Source: Leisingera aquimarina DSM 24565
GTDB taxonomy: Bacteria > Pseudomonadota > Alphaproteobacteria > Rhodobacterales > Rhodobacteraceae
DNA length: 64,000 nt
Direction of reading: 5' to 3'
Assembly: GCF_000473165.1 (NCBI RefSeq)
Contig: NZ_AXBE01000011.1
Coordinates: 84,091 to 148,090, forward strand
Made by a program: the position numbers and the translations under genes. Below the pieces are notes generated by a model, which did not search any database, was not told the origin of the DNA, and saw only the letters and a program-made list of their open reading frames with translations. Positions 43,810 to 53,162 of this stretch are shown in pieces. The number at the start of each line of letters is the position of its first letter. Position 1 is the first letter of the stretch.

Positions 43810-44994
43810 ATGCCCTCTTCCGAACCCCACATTGCCGATGCCCTGGTCAGCCTGGGGCGCCCTGCCCGCAACGAGGGGCGCCACGTCAATATGCCGGTCG
43901 AACTGGGCTCTACCATGGTATTCGACACACTGGCCGCGTTCGAGGCCGCGCGTGACGCCCGGTATGACAGCGGCACGCTCTATTACGGGCGCTACGGCAA
44001 TGCGGCCGTCTTCCAGCTTGAAGACTTGCTGGCGAAGCTGGAACATGCCGAGGGCGTGACCCTGACATCCTCCGGAGTCGCTGCTGTTTCGCTGACGCTT
44101 CTGACTTTTGCGCGCCCCGGTGGCCACATTCTGGTGGCTGACCACATCTACGGCAACACCCGCAACTTCTGCGACAGCGTTCTGGCCCGGATGGGTGTCG
44201 AGATCACCTATTTCGACCCGATGATCGGTGCGGATATCGCCGGGTTGATCCGCGACACCACCTTCGCCGTCATGTTCGAGGCGCCCGGCTCCGGCACGTT
44301 TGAAGTGCCTGACATTCCTGCCATCGCCGGTGCGGCGCGGGCGGCCGGCGTGCCATCGATCCTTGACGGCACATGGGCGACGCCGATCTTTTGCCAGCCG
44401 CTGACGCTTGGTGTCGATGTGGTGGTGGCCTCGATGTCGAAATACCTCAGCGGTCACTCGGATTGCATGATGGGCATGATCGCAAGCACCGCCGAGCACG
44501 CGATGGCCATCCGCAAAACTGTGATGGCCGTGGGCGACAAGACCGGCGGGCAGGAAGTGTTCCTTGCGCTGCGCGGATTGCGCACGCTGAAAATCCGGAT
44601 GGAGCATTTCGAACGGGCCGGGCTCGAGATGGCGGGCTGGCTTGGCGAACAGCCGCAAGTCAAACAGATGCTGCACCCGGCCTATGAATCCTGCCCCGGC
44701 CACGCTTTCTGGAAACGGGACTTCAGCGGTGCATCGGGTCTTTTCAGCGTGGTGTTCCACCCCTGCTCTGACGCTCAGATCCGCGGCTTTGTCGACGCCC
44801 TGCACCATTTCGGCATCGGGGTCAGCTGGGGCGGGTATGAAAGCCTTGTCCTGCCCGTCACACCGCTGCGTACCGCCGGCACCTGGACTGAGGAGGGCCA
44901 ACTTGTGCGCTTCAACATCGGGCTGGAGGACGTCGACACGTTGAAGGCCGATCTGGCCGCAGCACTTCCCCTTCTCAATACCGCATCGGAGTAA
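43810..44994 (+). CDS. metC: Cystathionine beta-lyase (MetC type), C-S lyase
   Basis: About 394 residues, the same length as E. coli MetC (395). It is PLP-dependent: the Lys is in ASMSKYLSGHSD, and the phosphate and substrate residues lie in YYGRYGNAAV. MetC-specific stretches are FDPMIGADI, EAPGSGTFEVPDIPAI, WKRDFSGASGLFS and SWGGYESL. It performs beta-elimination of cystathionine or cysteine S-conjugates to pyruvate, ammonia and a thiol. The start at 43810 has GCGAG six bases upstream; ATG at 43804 is possible. In a catabolic island it may act on a dedicated S-conjugate rather than in methionine synthesis. Confidence 0.9.
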   Translation: MPSSEPHIADALVSLGRPARNEGRHVNMPVELGSTMVFDTLAAFEAARDARYDSGTLYYGRYGNAAVFQLEDLLAKLEHAEGVTLTSSGVAAVSLTLLTFARPGGHILVADHIYGNTRNFCDSVLARMGVEITYFDPMIGADIAGLIRDTTFAVMFEAPGSGTFEVPDIPAIAGAARAAGVPSILDGTWATPIFCQPLTLGVDVVVASMSKYLSGHSDCMMGMIASTAEHAMAIRKTVMAVGDKTGGQEVFLALRGLRTLKIRMEHFERAGLEMAGWLGEQPQVKQMLHPAYESCPGHAFWKRDFSGASGLFSVVFHPCSDAQIRGFVDALHHFGIGVSWGGYESLVLPVTPLRTAGTWTEEGQLVRFNIGLEDVDTLKADLAAALPLLNTASE

Positions 44995-44997
44995 ACC

Positions 44998-45636
44998 ATG
45001 CACAACAAGATCGACCACTTCGCCATTGGCGCGGACACTCTGGAGCAGGGCGTCGCCGAAATGGAGGCCAAGCTTGGCGTGACCGTGCCGCGCGGTGGCA
45101 AACACGACGCCATGAGCACCCATAACGGCGTCATGCAGGCCGGGAACGAAAGCTTCTTCGAACTGCTCGCAATTGATCCCGACGCGCCCGCTGATCCCGG
45201 TCGCACCCGTTGGTTCACGATGGATGATCCCGCCACGCAAACGCGTCTGGCAGAACGGCCGCGTGCGCTGTGCTGGGTTGTCGGGACCGATGACCTCGAC
45301 GGTGTGATCGCCGCCAGCCCGGTTGATCTGGGCGAGGTGGTTCTGTTTACCAGGGGCGACCGGTCTTGGCGGCTGACGGTGCCGAAGGACGGCAGCCTGC
45401 CGATGGACAGTCTATTGCCTGCCTTCATCGAATGGTCCCCCGGCCCGCATCCCAGCACAGGCCAGCAAGACCTCGGCGTGCGGCTCAAGAAAGTGCGACT
45501 ATCGCACCCTGACCCGGAGGTTCTGAGCAACATTCTAAAGACATTGCAGGTCGACCATCTGGCCGAAGTACGTGAAGGCGACGCAGCGCTGTCCTTCGTT
45601 CTGAAGACACCCAAAGGCGAAGTCGTTCTCGATTAG
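44998..45636 (+). CDS. Glyoxalase-like (VOC superfamily) protein
   Basis: 212 residues, a glyoxalase-like domain of the Glyoxalase_3 type: IDHFAIGADTLEQGVAEMEAKLGV opens the first module, with His and Glu ligand candidates in HNGVMQAGNESFFELLAID. The second half repeats the fold weakly. Members act on varied substrates or bind small molecules, so no reaction can be assigned. It starts 3 bp after metC, shares its transcript and ends at a strong terminator, linking it functionally to the lyase. Confidence 0.8.
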   Translation: MHNKIDHFAIGADTLEQGVAEMEAKLGVTVPRGGKHDAMSTHNGVMQAGNESFFELLAIDPDAPADPGRTRWFTMDDPATQTRLAERPRALCWVVGTDDLDGVIAASPVDLGEVVLFTRGDRSWRLTVPKDGSLPMDSLLPAFIEWSPGPHPSTGQQDLGVRLKKVRLSHPDPEVLSNILKTLQVDHLAEVREGDAALSFVLKTPKGEVVLD

Positions 45637-45669
45637 GGACACTCGGGACGCGCCCGGCACCGCAAGAAA

Positions 45670-45714
45670 GAAGCCCGAAGTCACAAGGAAATGACTTCGG
45701 GCTTCTTTGTTTTT
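45670..45714 (+). terminator. Rho-independent terminator after metC-VOC
   Basis: GAAGCCCGAAGTCA (45670-45683) pairs perfectly with 45692-45705 around an eight-base loop and is followed by TTTGTTTTT. It ends the rightward metC transcript and may also serve the converging leftward aap transcript. Confidence 0.9.
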
Positions 45715-45814
45715 GCAAGCTTCGCGAGGATCAAGAAGTCAGCGGGAGCGGACCTGCCTCCGCAAGGCGCGCAATAATCAAGGGATCGGCCATTTCGACC
45801 GATCCCGTCACACT

Positions 45815-46915
45815 TTATCGTTCGGACAGGGCCATGCGGCCTTTGAGGTACTCGCCGTATTGCCCAAGCGAGAAGATGAACACCCAGTAGATCGCCGCGA
45901 CGAACAGGTAGACCTCAATATAATACGGCGCCCAATCTGCCGTGCCGAAGGCGGTCTTGCCCGAGGCGAGGATGTCGAAGAAGCCGATGATCGTCACGAT
46001 TGCGGTTTCCTTGAATGTCACCACCACCATGTTGATCGTGCTAGGCAGCGCGTGGCGGAAGACCTGTGGCAGGACGATCTGGCTGAGGATGCTCCAATAG
46101 CCAAGCCCCAGCGCCTTGCCCGCTTCGAACTGGCCTTTCGGAATGGCCTGGAAGCCGCCGCGGAACACCTCGGCCTGGTAGCAGGCGAAAAACAGTGCGA
46201 AACCGAAGATCACCCGCCAGATTTTGTCGCCTTCCAGCCAGGAGGGCAGGAACAGCGGCAGCACGACCGCGGCTGTGAACAGGGTGGTGACCAGCGGCAG
46301 CGAGCGGAATGTGTCGATGATGATGACCGCGAACCATTTCACGATCAGCATCTCGGAGCGGCGCATCAGCGCGAGGCCAAGCCCCATCGGCATCCCTAAA
46401 AGCACCACCGCCGCGAACAGAAAGAGCGTCAGGGACAAGCCGCCCCAACCGTCCGTCGTGACCTGCGGCAAACCCAAGAGGCTGCCTTCCATCAGCAGAT
46501 AGTAGGTCGCAAATCCAACGATCCACAGAATCGCGAGGCGCCGTGCCTGCCACATCGCAGGAAGACAGGACAGCAGCACTGTCGCCACGATGGCAATCGC
46601 CGCCAGGGTTGACCGCCAGTGTTCCTCGAACGGGTATGTCCCGAACAGGATCAGCCGGTGGCGCGCGTCGATGACGGACCAGCAGGCCCCATGCTCGCCA
46701 CATTGCTCGACATTCTCTTTCGACCAGACCGCATTGAACACGGCCCAGTCGAGGAAGCTCCAGGCGATCCACCCGAGGATCGCGAAGACCACGATAGAGA
46801 TCGCAATCGCCAATGGCGAGCCGAAGCCATATTTCAGGAAGCGGCCGCGTGCGATTTCGAAGCGGCTCGGCGGAGCGACCAGGACGGCGGCCGGGGTGAT
46901 GTCAGTCATGGCCAT
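45815..46915 (-). CDS. aapM: Amino-acid ABC permease, AapM type
   Basis: 366 residues. The long N-terminal part with the periplasmic loop C..HGACWSVIDARHRLILFG followed by P-F-E-E-H-W-R is typical of AapM/BztC permeases of general L-amino-acid importers. The EAA-type cytoplasmic loop FEAGKALGLGYWSILSQIVL contacts the ATPase. It lies 1 bp after aapQ on the same strand. Together with AapJ, AapQ and the distant AapP it makes a complete importer. Specificity may have shifted to the island's substrate. Confidence 0.92.
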   Translation of the reverse strand: MAMTDITPAAVLVAPPSRFEIARGRFLKYGFGSPLAIAISIVVFAILGWIAWSFLDWAVFNAVWSKENVEQCGEHGACWSVIDARHRLILFGTYPFEEHWRSTLAAIAIVATVLLSCLPAMWQARRLAILWIVGFATYYLLMEGSLLGLPQVTTDGWGGLSLTLFLFAAVVLLGMPMGLGLALMRRSEMLIVKWFAVIIIDTFRSLPLVTTLFTAAVVLPLFLPSWLEGDKIWRVIFGFALFFACYQAEVFRGGFQAIPKGQFEAGKALGLGYWSILSQIVLPQVFRHALPSTINMVVVTFKETAIVTIIGFFDILASGKTAFGTADWAPYYIEVYLFVAAIYWVFIFSLGQYGEYLKGRMALSER

Positions 46916-46916
46916 C

Positions 46917-48053
46917 TCAGTGTTCCTTCAGCTGCAGCCGCGCATTCAGCCAGTTGGTGAAGATCGCGATGGAATAGTTGATGGCAAGAAAGGTCAGCAT
47001 CAGCAGCAGGATCAGTTCCAGCGTCTGGCCGGACTGGCTGATGGAATTAACCGTGATGTAGAACAGATCGCTGAAGCCGATGGCGATACCGATGGTCGTG
47101 GCTTTCATCATGAAGATCCACTGGTTGCCCAGCGGCGGAATAATGCTGCGCAAAGCCATGGGCACCTTGATCCGCGACCAGATCGACGCCCGGCTCAGAC
47201 CAAGCGCCTGTCCCGCCTCGACCAGACCGCGCGGCACCTGAGACAGCCCTCCGCGCACAATTTCCGCGATATAGGCGGTGCCGTAGAGCGTGATCGACAC
47301 GATCAGAGCGAAAAGCTCGATGGGCACCGAAATGCCGCCCTGGAAGCGAAGCCCTTGCAGCGACGGGATCGTAAACAGCGCCTCGCCGGCGGGCCGCAAG
47401 ACATGTCCCGCAGCAAGGGTAAGGACGAGCGTGCCGACAAACCAGATCGCCAGACCGCGCCACAATGCGACCTTGGCAACGATTAAACCAATCACCAACG
47501 CAAAGGACACGAGCAGCAGAACCACCGCCGCTGTCGGGCTGATGTTCAACCCCGGTAGCATCACTCCGCGCCCGGACAGGAAGGCGACATCACCAAGGCT
47601 CATGGCCTGGCGGGGGCCGCCCATGTGGATCAGGATCGCATACAGAAAGATCGCCTGAAGGATCAGGGGGATATTTCGGAAAATCTGAACATAGACGGTC
47701 GCGGCAAGGTTGACCGCAGGATGACGGGCATCGCGCATCGTGCCGATGATGAAGCCGAATATAGTAGTGGTGATGATGCAGATGAACCCGACAAACAGCG
47801 TGTTAAGCAAACCGATAAGAAGCGTGTGGGCATAGGTGTCATTGATCGACCGCTCGATCAGGGAGAACGAATAATCCCAGCCGGTGCCCCGGTCCAGAAA
47901 GGAAAACCCGCTGGTCATGTTCAAACGGGTCAAGTTGTACTGCGCGTTCGACACAGCCCCCCAGATCGCGAGCACGGTCAGGACAACTAGTGTGCCTTGA
48001 ATGATCAGCCTGCGTTGCTTGGACTTCTTCCTGAGTACGTCTGCGGTTGGCAT
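46917..48053 (-). CDS. aapQ: Amino-acid ABC permease, AapQ type
   Basis: 378 residues. The N-terminus through NAQYNLTRLNMTSGFSFLDR is characteristic of AapQ/BztB. The EAA loop is VEAGQALGLSRASIWSRIKV and about eight helices are predicted. It pairs with AapM to form the membrane channel. A terminator-like hairpin (48087-48106) separates it from aapJ, so the permeases are probably made at lower level than the binding protein. Confidence 0.92.
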   Translation of the reverse strand: MPTADVLRKKSKQRRLIIQGTLVVLTVLAIWGAVSNAQYNLTRLNMTSGFSFLDRGTGWDYSFSLIERSINDTYAHTLLIGLLNTLFVGFICIITTTIFGFIIGTMRDARHPAVNLAATVYVQIFRNIPLILQAIFLYAILIHMGGPRQAMSLGDVAFLSGRGVMLPGLNISPTAAVVLLLVSFALVIGLIVAKVALWRGLAIWFVGTLVLTLAAGHVLRPAGEALFTIPSLQGLRFQGGISVPIELFALIVSITLYGTAYIAEIVRGGLSQVPRGLVEAGQALGLSRASIWSRIKVPMALRSIIPPLGNQWIFMMKATTIGIAIGFSDLFYITVNSISQSGQTLELILLLMLTFLAINYSIAIFTNWLNARLQLKEH

Positions 48054-48079
48054 CTTGCGCCCCCTTACCTGCGCTATCG

Positions 48080-48107
48080 AAAAAGAGCCGCCCCTTTCGA
48101 GGCGGCC
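48080..48107 (-). terminator. Attenuator-like terminator between aapJ and aapQ
   Basis: On the minus strand GCCGCC and GGCGGC (48106-48101 and 48092-48087) form a stem with an eight-base loop, followed by TCTTTTT. Partial termination after a binding-protein gene is common in ABC operons and adjusts subunit ratios. Confidence 0.75.
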
Positions 48108-48125
48108 CGTTCGAGTATCAAATCG

Positions 48126-49157
48126 TCAGTCGAGGATCGGCGCATAAAGCACGCCGCCGTGGCTCCACAGGTTGTTGAGCCCGCGGTCCAGCTTGTAAGG
48201 GCTGTCCTCGCCGAGGTTACGATCATAGATTTCAGCAAAGTTGCCGACAGCCGCGATCATTTCGCGGGCCCATGTATCACGCATCCCCAGACGTTCGCCC
48301 ATGCCAGGTTCGACACCAAGCAGACGCGCCACGCGTGGGTTCGCCGGGTTGGCAGCCATCTCTTCTACATTGGCAGAGGTAATCCCCTCTTCCTCGGCGA
48401 TCAGCAGCGCTGCCAGCATCCAGTTGACTGTATCGACGAAGCCTTCGTCGCCCTGACGCATCGCGGCAGAGATCGGCTCACTCGACAGTTGGTCGCTGAG
48501 GATCACATGTGCTTCGGGATCGTCAATTTCGGTCGCCCTTGTCACGGCCAGGTTCGGGCCCCAGCCGGCGAAGGCATCGCAGCGGTTGGCGAGGTATGCG
48601 GACCGCAGCTCTGCCGCGCTTTCATACGACACCATGTTGTGCTCGACATTGATCGTCTGGAGATAGCTCGCCGCCAGACGTTCGATGGTGGTGCCCGCCT
48701 CGACGCAAATTGTGCCACCGGCAAGGTCTTTCGCCTTGGTAATACCCAGATCGCCATGCGCCATGAACTGCGTGCCGCCAAAGAAATACGGAAGGCTGAA
48801 CTGCAGGCCCAGCTCGGTATCGCGGCCCATGGTCCAGCCCGTCGCCTTGATGATCACGTCTACATCACCGGATTGAAGCGCCGGAAAACGTTGCGCCCAG
48901 CTGAGCGGCACGATCTGGTTCTTGTCCGGATCGCCAAGGATCGCTGTGGTGAGCGCGCGGCACAGGTCGATGTCGAGACCCTTCCACTCGTTCTTGTCGT
49001 TGACTTCGACGAAACCGAAGTAGCTGCCGTTGTGACCCGAGCACAGCATCGTTCCGCGCTCCTGGATCTGCTTCACAGTCTCGCTTTGCGCAAACGCCAT
49101 ATACGGTACTGTCATTGCAGTTGCGATCACGGCGCTAGCCGCCAAATACTTGTTCAT
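48126..49157 (-). CDS. aapJ: Amino-acid ABC substrate-binding protein, AapJ type
   Basis: 343 residues. A signal peptide ends near residue 23 (MAFAQS). The SBP_bac_3 fold shows RGTMLCSGHNGSYFGFVEVN, GLDIDLCRALTTAILGDP and WAREMIAAVGNFAEIYDRN, all typical of AapJ/BztA. It captures the substrate in the periplasm for AapQM(P). It is the first gene of the leftward aap unit, with an upstream region containing the dyad TGTA-ctgata-TACA (49194-49207) that may be regulatory. Its exact ligand cannot be read from the sequence. Confidence 0.92.
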   Translation of the reverse strand: MNKYLAASAVIATAMTVPYMAFAQSETVKQIQERGTMLCSGHNGSYFGFVEVNDKNEWKGLDIDLCRALTTAILGDPDKNQIVPLSWAQRFPALQSGDVDVIIKATGWTMGRDTELGLQFSLPYFFGGTQFMAHGDLGITKAKDLAGGTICVEAGTTIERLAASYLQTINVEHNMVSYESAAELRSAYLANRCDAFAGWGPNLAVTRATEIDDPEAHVILSDQLSSEPISAAMRQGDEGFVDTVNWMLAALLIAEEEGITSANVEEMAANPANPRVARLLGVEPGMGERLGMRDTWAREMIAAVGNFAEIYDRNLGEDSPYKLDRGLNNLWSHGGVLYAPILD

Positions 49158-49447
49158 ATGCTATCTCCCAGATGTTCTGCATGTCGGCACACATGTACTG
49201 ATATACAGCATGAGTGTGATTTGGCATTGAGTCAATGATTATTCCATTCCAGCCGATCACCCGTAGTGCGCTGCCCGGACGCTGAGCACTTGGGACAGAG
49301 GACAAGCCTATGCCGATACGTCATGCGTTGTCGGCGTCTGGATCGCGTGGATAACCAGCAACGGAGGGTCGGTTTAGAAACCGCATGCATCGGCCCGTTC
49401 GAACCGCTGCATTGGTTAAATGTGCTGCACAGCCAAAGGAGCGTCGC

Positions 49448-49903
49448 TCCGGGGTCATCTACCGCAGCTTTGAAGGTCAGAGCAGAGATTGGTCCCACGC
49501 CGGGGATTGCCTTGCGGCTGCTCAGCAGCGCACGCACGGCATGCGCCTCCCGGCTCTTCATATGAACTGGATTGAACCAACGCGACCGCAGCACTTGGGC
49601 GATCCCGCGAGCGTCCGTCTTGTCGGTCTTGTTGCGCATCGCCGACAGAGCGGCGTTCACTTGTCGTGCTGCCATGCAGACAACGTCGAAGCCTGCGGCT
49701 TGCAGTCCAAAGAAGATGTGCTGGCTCATCGCGCCGGCCGCAAAGCCAATCCGCAGGCCTGAGAATGGAAATCTTACTAAACACCGCGTGATATCTTCGA
49801 TCTCACACGCTGCCTAGCGTTCAAGAAGTGCATTGCCCTCCGCTTTAATCACGCAAATCGCAACCGCCCGCAGCGACACATCCAGTCCCACAAAGTAATC
49901 CAT
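49448..49903 (-). pseudogene. IS110-family transposase remnant with internal deletion
   Basis: Reading from 49903 the frame starts like a good IS110 transposase (DYFVGLDVSLRAVAICVIKA) but meets a stop at about 49816. Recognisable sequence resumes in the same orientation with AAGAMSQHIFFGLQAAGF and NKTDKTDARGIAQVLRS. At SSRKAIPGVGPISAL about 90 residues of the middle are missing, the sequence jumping from the DEDD domain to the C-terminal domain, and homology ends after AAVDDPG. It is non-functional. It lies at the right border of the catabolic island. Confidence 0.8.
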
Positions 49904-50526
49904 TTTGTTCTCCTCAGATAGCAGAAGTCACTGCAATTCTGTTGACCTGACCCAGCTATCCGGTCAGCCCGATTACCCATACACTGTCCCGCACCCCTTC
50001 CGTTCGAGCTTGGTTTGACGTTCCCAGTGCAACGAAGGTCAGCTCTTTCCAGTGCGCATGCAGCAAAGGTCATCCGTCATTTCGCCAGATCTCACGACTT
50101 AGCAAATGTTGCTATCTGCGCTTCGCTTCCCCTGGTCCAGTTTGCGGTTTCGGCACCAGTGTTCGTGCCAAGTTGAAGGTCCGCTTTCGCTGGAATGGTT
50201 GGAAAGCCACTCACATGCGGCATTCATAGCGGCGCGTCACAACTGAACGGCAAGTTTGGCTGCCTGCGGTCACCGGTCGAAGCCCTGGCCGCGAGACTTG
50301 GTCGCCAGGGCGGAAACCACCGACGCTCCACGGCCGCAAAGCGGCTTCGCGCCCGCTGCCGTCGACCACCTCGCGGCCTTTCGCGCTGCAACATGTCCAA
50401 AACGGCGCTAACGGGACGCTCAATGTACGGCTCATGTTAAGAGCTGGGGCGCGGGACCAGGCTGGTGTTCCCTTTCCCTGGAATTGTTTGGAAAACGGAG
50501 ATTGCCTGCTATTTGCCCTTGGCGCC
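49904..50526. repeat. Intergenic region with dispersed repeat copies
   Basis: About 620 bp without a gene. Between about 50030 and 50425 it contains segments matching other intergenic copies: CTATCTGCGC near 50111 (compare 55556), GTCCGCTTTCGCTGG near 50181 and GCGGCATTCATAGCGGCG near 50216 (compare CAGCATTCTTGGAGCGGC near 55661). The copies are degenerate. The function of the family is unknown. Confidence 0.55.
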
Positions 50527-52584
50527 TCACTTCGCATCGGCGATCGCGACGCCCGTCCAATCATCTGCTGGCGGTGCGGCGCGAAAAGCGGCGGCACGCC
50601 GTTTCATGACCTCAGAGGCGGGATCACCCCCGCGTGCTTCCTCCGCTTTCTCAAAGGCCTCAATGGCCGCGTCAAAATCCCTTTGCCGGTACCTCGCGAG
50701 CCCATCCTCATAGGCGTCGATCCAGGCGCGTGAACCTTTGAAATCATCCGTCATCGCAATCAGCTCAAAAACATCGATCCCCTCTGACCGCCCGAACACT
50801 GCAAGCGTGTCCAATTCCCGCACGACAATCTTGCCGCCAGCTGCCTGCCGCGTCGCCGGTCCGATCAGAATCGTTGTGCCATATTCCTTGTTCGCACCTT
50901 CCAGCCGGCTGGCGACGTTCACAACATCACCCATTGCGGTATAGTTGAGCCGCTGTTCAGAGCCGATATTCCCGACCAGCGCCTCGCCAGAGTTCAGCCC
51001 GAGCCGGATGCGCAGCGGATCGCCTGCGTCGTCCTTGATACTGGTCACGGCGACTGCCGAGACTAGGTCAAGCGCTGCGCGGCAGGCATTTTCGGCGTGG
51101 CTCTGGTCAAGGCGCGGCGCTCCCCAGAACGCCATCAACCCATCACCGATAAACTTGTCGATGGTGCCTTTGTGCCGGGTAACGGCAGCGGATGCAGCAC
51201 TGAAGTAGGTCTCCATCAGCGGGATGATCTTTGTGCCCAGCCGCTCCGAAAGGCCGGTAAAGCCGGCAACGTCGCAAAACAGCACCGAAATCTGCTTCAT
51301 GCTGCCGCCCGGCTGGGTGCTGATGCCTTCAGCCACCAACATCCGGACCAGATCGGCCGGCAAGTACTTGCGAAATGCCGAAAGGCCTGCGGCCATATTG
51401 GTAGTTGCGGCGGAAAGGTCTGCGAGCTCCGTCAGCCTGGACTTCCGGGGCGCGACCTGTTCGACATCAAAGCGCTCGACCTTGTTCAGGTCGTCAACAA
51501 TACGCGCCAGTGGCGTTGAGACGACCCGCCGCACAAGCCAAACGGCCAGGCCAGTCGCAGCAAGCACAGCGCCGATCAGTACGTAGATGAGCCGCTCAAG
51601 GGTGCGGTCTATCTCAGACAGGAACGCCGATTCCGGGATCACTGTTGCAACACGCCAGCCGTAGAACCCAAGCGGTGTCAACGCCACTGCGTGGGGCACG
51701 CCGCCGTTAACGATTCTAATCGCCGCGCTCGGATCCGATCGTGTTGCAGATGGGCCGAGAAGCTGCTCTCCAGCTATTCTGGCAACTTCGAAAAGCGCCC
51801 CTTCGCCCATACGCGCAGGCGTGATTTCATCTGCGTTCGGGTCAGGGGCGGCGATTACCTTTCCGTCAGCGTCTAGAATGAAGGCCGCACCGAATTCGCC
51901 TGGGCGCAGAGTACCTAGAAAACGCGACAGCCGGTCCGTCTCGATGACGACCGCCAAGACGCCTTGCCGCCTGCGGAACACGTCGACCGGACCGGCAAAC
52001 GCGTAAGCGTCTTTGTGGATGCCCGGCAAATCCCGGGCATCGACCCAATCCGGACCGTCGCTGCCAATGAAATCACGGTACCACCTGGCAGTGCGCGGAT
52101 CGTAAGTTGTCGGCGTGAATGTGCGTTCTTCGAATTGGATGTCACCAGGAATGAAGATGTAGCGGTCCGCGCGCAGCATCCGGTCCCGGATCGCATCGTC
52201 GACTTCGATCATCTCCAAACCGCCGTCGCCCAGGCGGTGGGCGGCAAAGAAGTCTCCGTCTTCCCAGCCAAACATGATCCATGAAATGTTGGGCTGGGCC
52301 TGCAATTGGGACAAAAAGACGAACTCCCGCTTGTCGGCTTGCCGCGTCTCGATGACGTTCTGGACAAAGATTGTGCGCACGGCTGCCCAGGCGGCTTCAG
52401 CAGATCGCAGGGTCAGCCCAACTTCGATCCGGACGGTGTCAGCGATCTGGCTGTTGATTTCAGCCGCAAGCATCCGGCTGTTCTCACGTGCAGTCGTCCA
52501 CCAAAGCGAATGGACGACGAAGGTCGAGAGACCAATCGCAAACGCCACTAGCAGTGACACGGCGATCCCCACATTAATGCGCAT
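50527..52584 (-). CDS. Membrane-bound class III cyclase (dCache-HAMP-cyclase)
   Basis: 685 residues. A membrane helix at about 7-29, a large periplasmic sensor of dCache type (about 40-330), a second helix (about 337-356) and a HAMP linker precede the cyclase domain (about 430-600). Catalytic elements are VLFCDVAGFTGLSE, IDKFIGDGLMAFWGAP and NYTAMGDVVNVASRLE. The C-terminal 70 residues resemble a TPR pair (DGLARYRQRDFDAAIEAFEKA). It should turn an external signal into cAMP. It stands alone between repeat-bearing intergenic regions, so no partner is indicated by context. Confidence 0.88.
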   Translation of the reverse strand: MRINVGIAVSLLVAFAIGLSTFVVHSLWWTTARENSRMLAAEINSQIADTVRIEVGLTLRSAEAAWAAVRTIFVQNVIETRQADKREFVFLSQLQAQPNISWIMFGWEDGDFFAAHRLGDGGLEMIEVDDAIRDRMLRADRYIFIPGDIQFEERTFTPTTYDPRTARWYRDFIGSDGPDWVDARDLPGIHKDAYAFAGPVDVFRRRQGVLAVVIETDRLSRFLGTLRPGEFGAAFILDADGKVIAAPDPNADEITPARMGEGALFEVARIAGEQLLGPSATRSDPSAAIRIVNGGVPHAVALTPLGFYGWRVATVIPESAFLSEIDRTLERLIYVLIGAVLAATGLAVWLVRRVVSTPLARIVDDLNKVERFDVEQVAPRKSRLTELADLSAATTNMAAGLSAFRKYLPADLVRMLVAEGISTQPGGSMKQISVLFCDVAGFTGLSERLGTKIIPLMETYFSAASAAVTRHKGTIDKFIGDGLMAFWGAPRLDQSHAENACRAALDLVSAVAVTSIKDDAGDPLRIRLGLNSGEALVGNIGSEQRLNYTAMGDVVNVASRLEGANKEYGTTILIGPATRQAAGGKIVVRELDTLAVFGRSEGIDVFELIAMTDDFKGSRAWIDAYEDGLARYRQRDFDAAIEAFEKAEEARGGDPASEVMKRRAAAFRAAPPADDWTGVAIADAK

Positions 52585-53162
52585 TTTGGTTCCTCGGCGG
52601 CGGTATGCGCTGCATACTGAATTTTAGTTGGCGGATCAGCCGAATGGAACCGCATTGTTACGGCTGAACAGGTGCGAAAGTGTATAGGGCGCTGCCGACA
52701 TTCCGGTTTAAAATGACTGCACTTGCCGCAAGTGACGGCTTCATCCCGCAGTGCCGTTGCTCGACCTTCGGAAATGCTGCGCGATGCACGAGCGGCCGCA
52801 ATGCGAAAGCTGCGCCGCGGCATTCGAGGTGGCTAGGAGCGACAACCAGGTGTGCTTTGCAGGGTTTAGCAAATTCCGCTTCCTGCGCTTCGAGATCCCT
52901 GATGCGGTCCGCAGCATTGGCGGTGGCTCGCCCGGTTCGGTGAGTGGCCGCTTTCGGTGAGATGGGCCAAAGATTTTGCATCCGCAGCATCATTGGCGCG
53001 TCACCCCATGTCTATGACCGCTTCGGGCTGCCTGCTGTCTTCGGATACCTGGACGGCTTGGCGATCTTGCTGCAGACCGCCTGCCGCACCGCCGCAGGTC
53101 AACTCGGAGCCCAAAGTACCGAATGCTGCGTGCGACGCAGATGTCGGCTTCGGTGAACCGGC
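52585..53162. repeat. Intergenic region with dispersed repeat copies
   Basis: About 580 bp without a supported gene. 52765-52791 matches 57160-57186 with a single difference in 27 bases. 52980-53040 (CCGCAGCATCATTGGCGCG, then TGTCTATGACCGCTTCGGG) matches 55659-55706. The region therefore holds at least two segments of the dispersed repeat family. Confidence 0.65.

Noticed and set aside
43795..45240. 481-codon leftward frame opposite metC and the VOC gene
   Set aside because: Antisense shadow; the opposite strand encodes clear MetC motifs.
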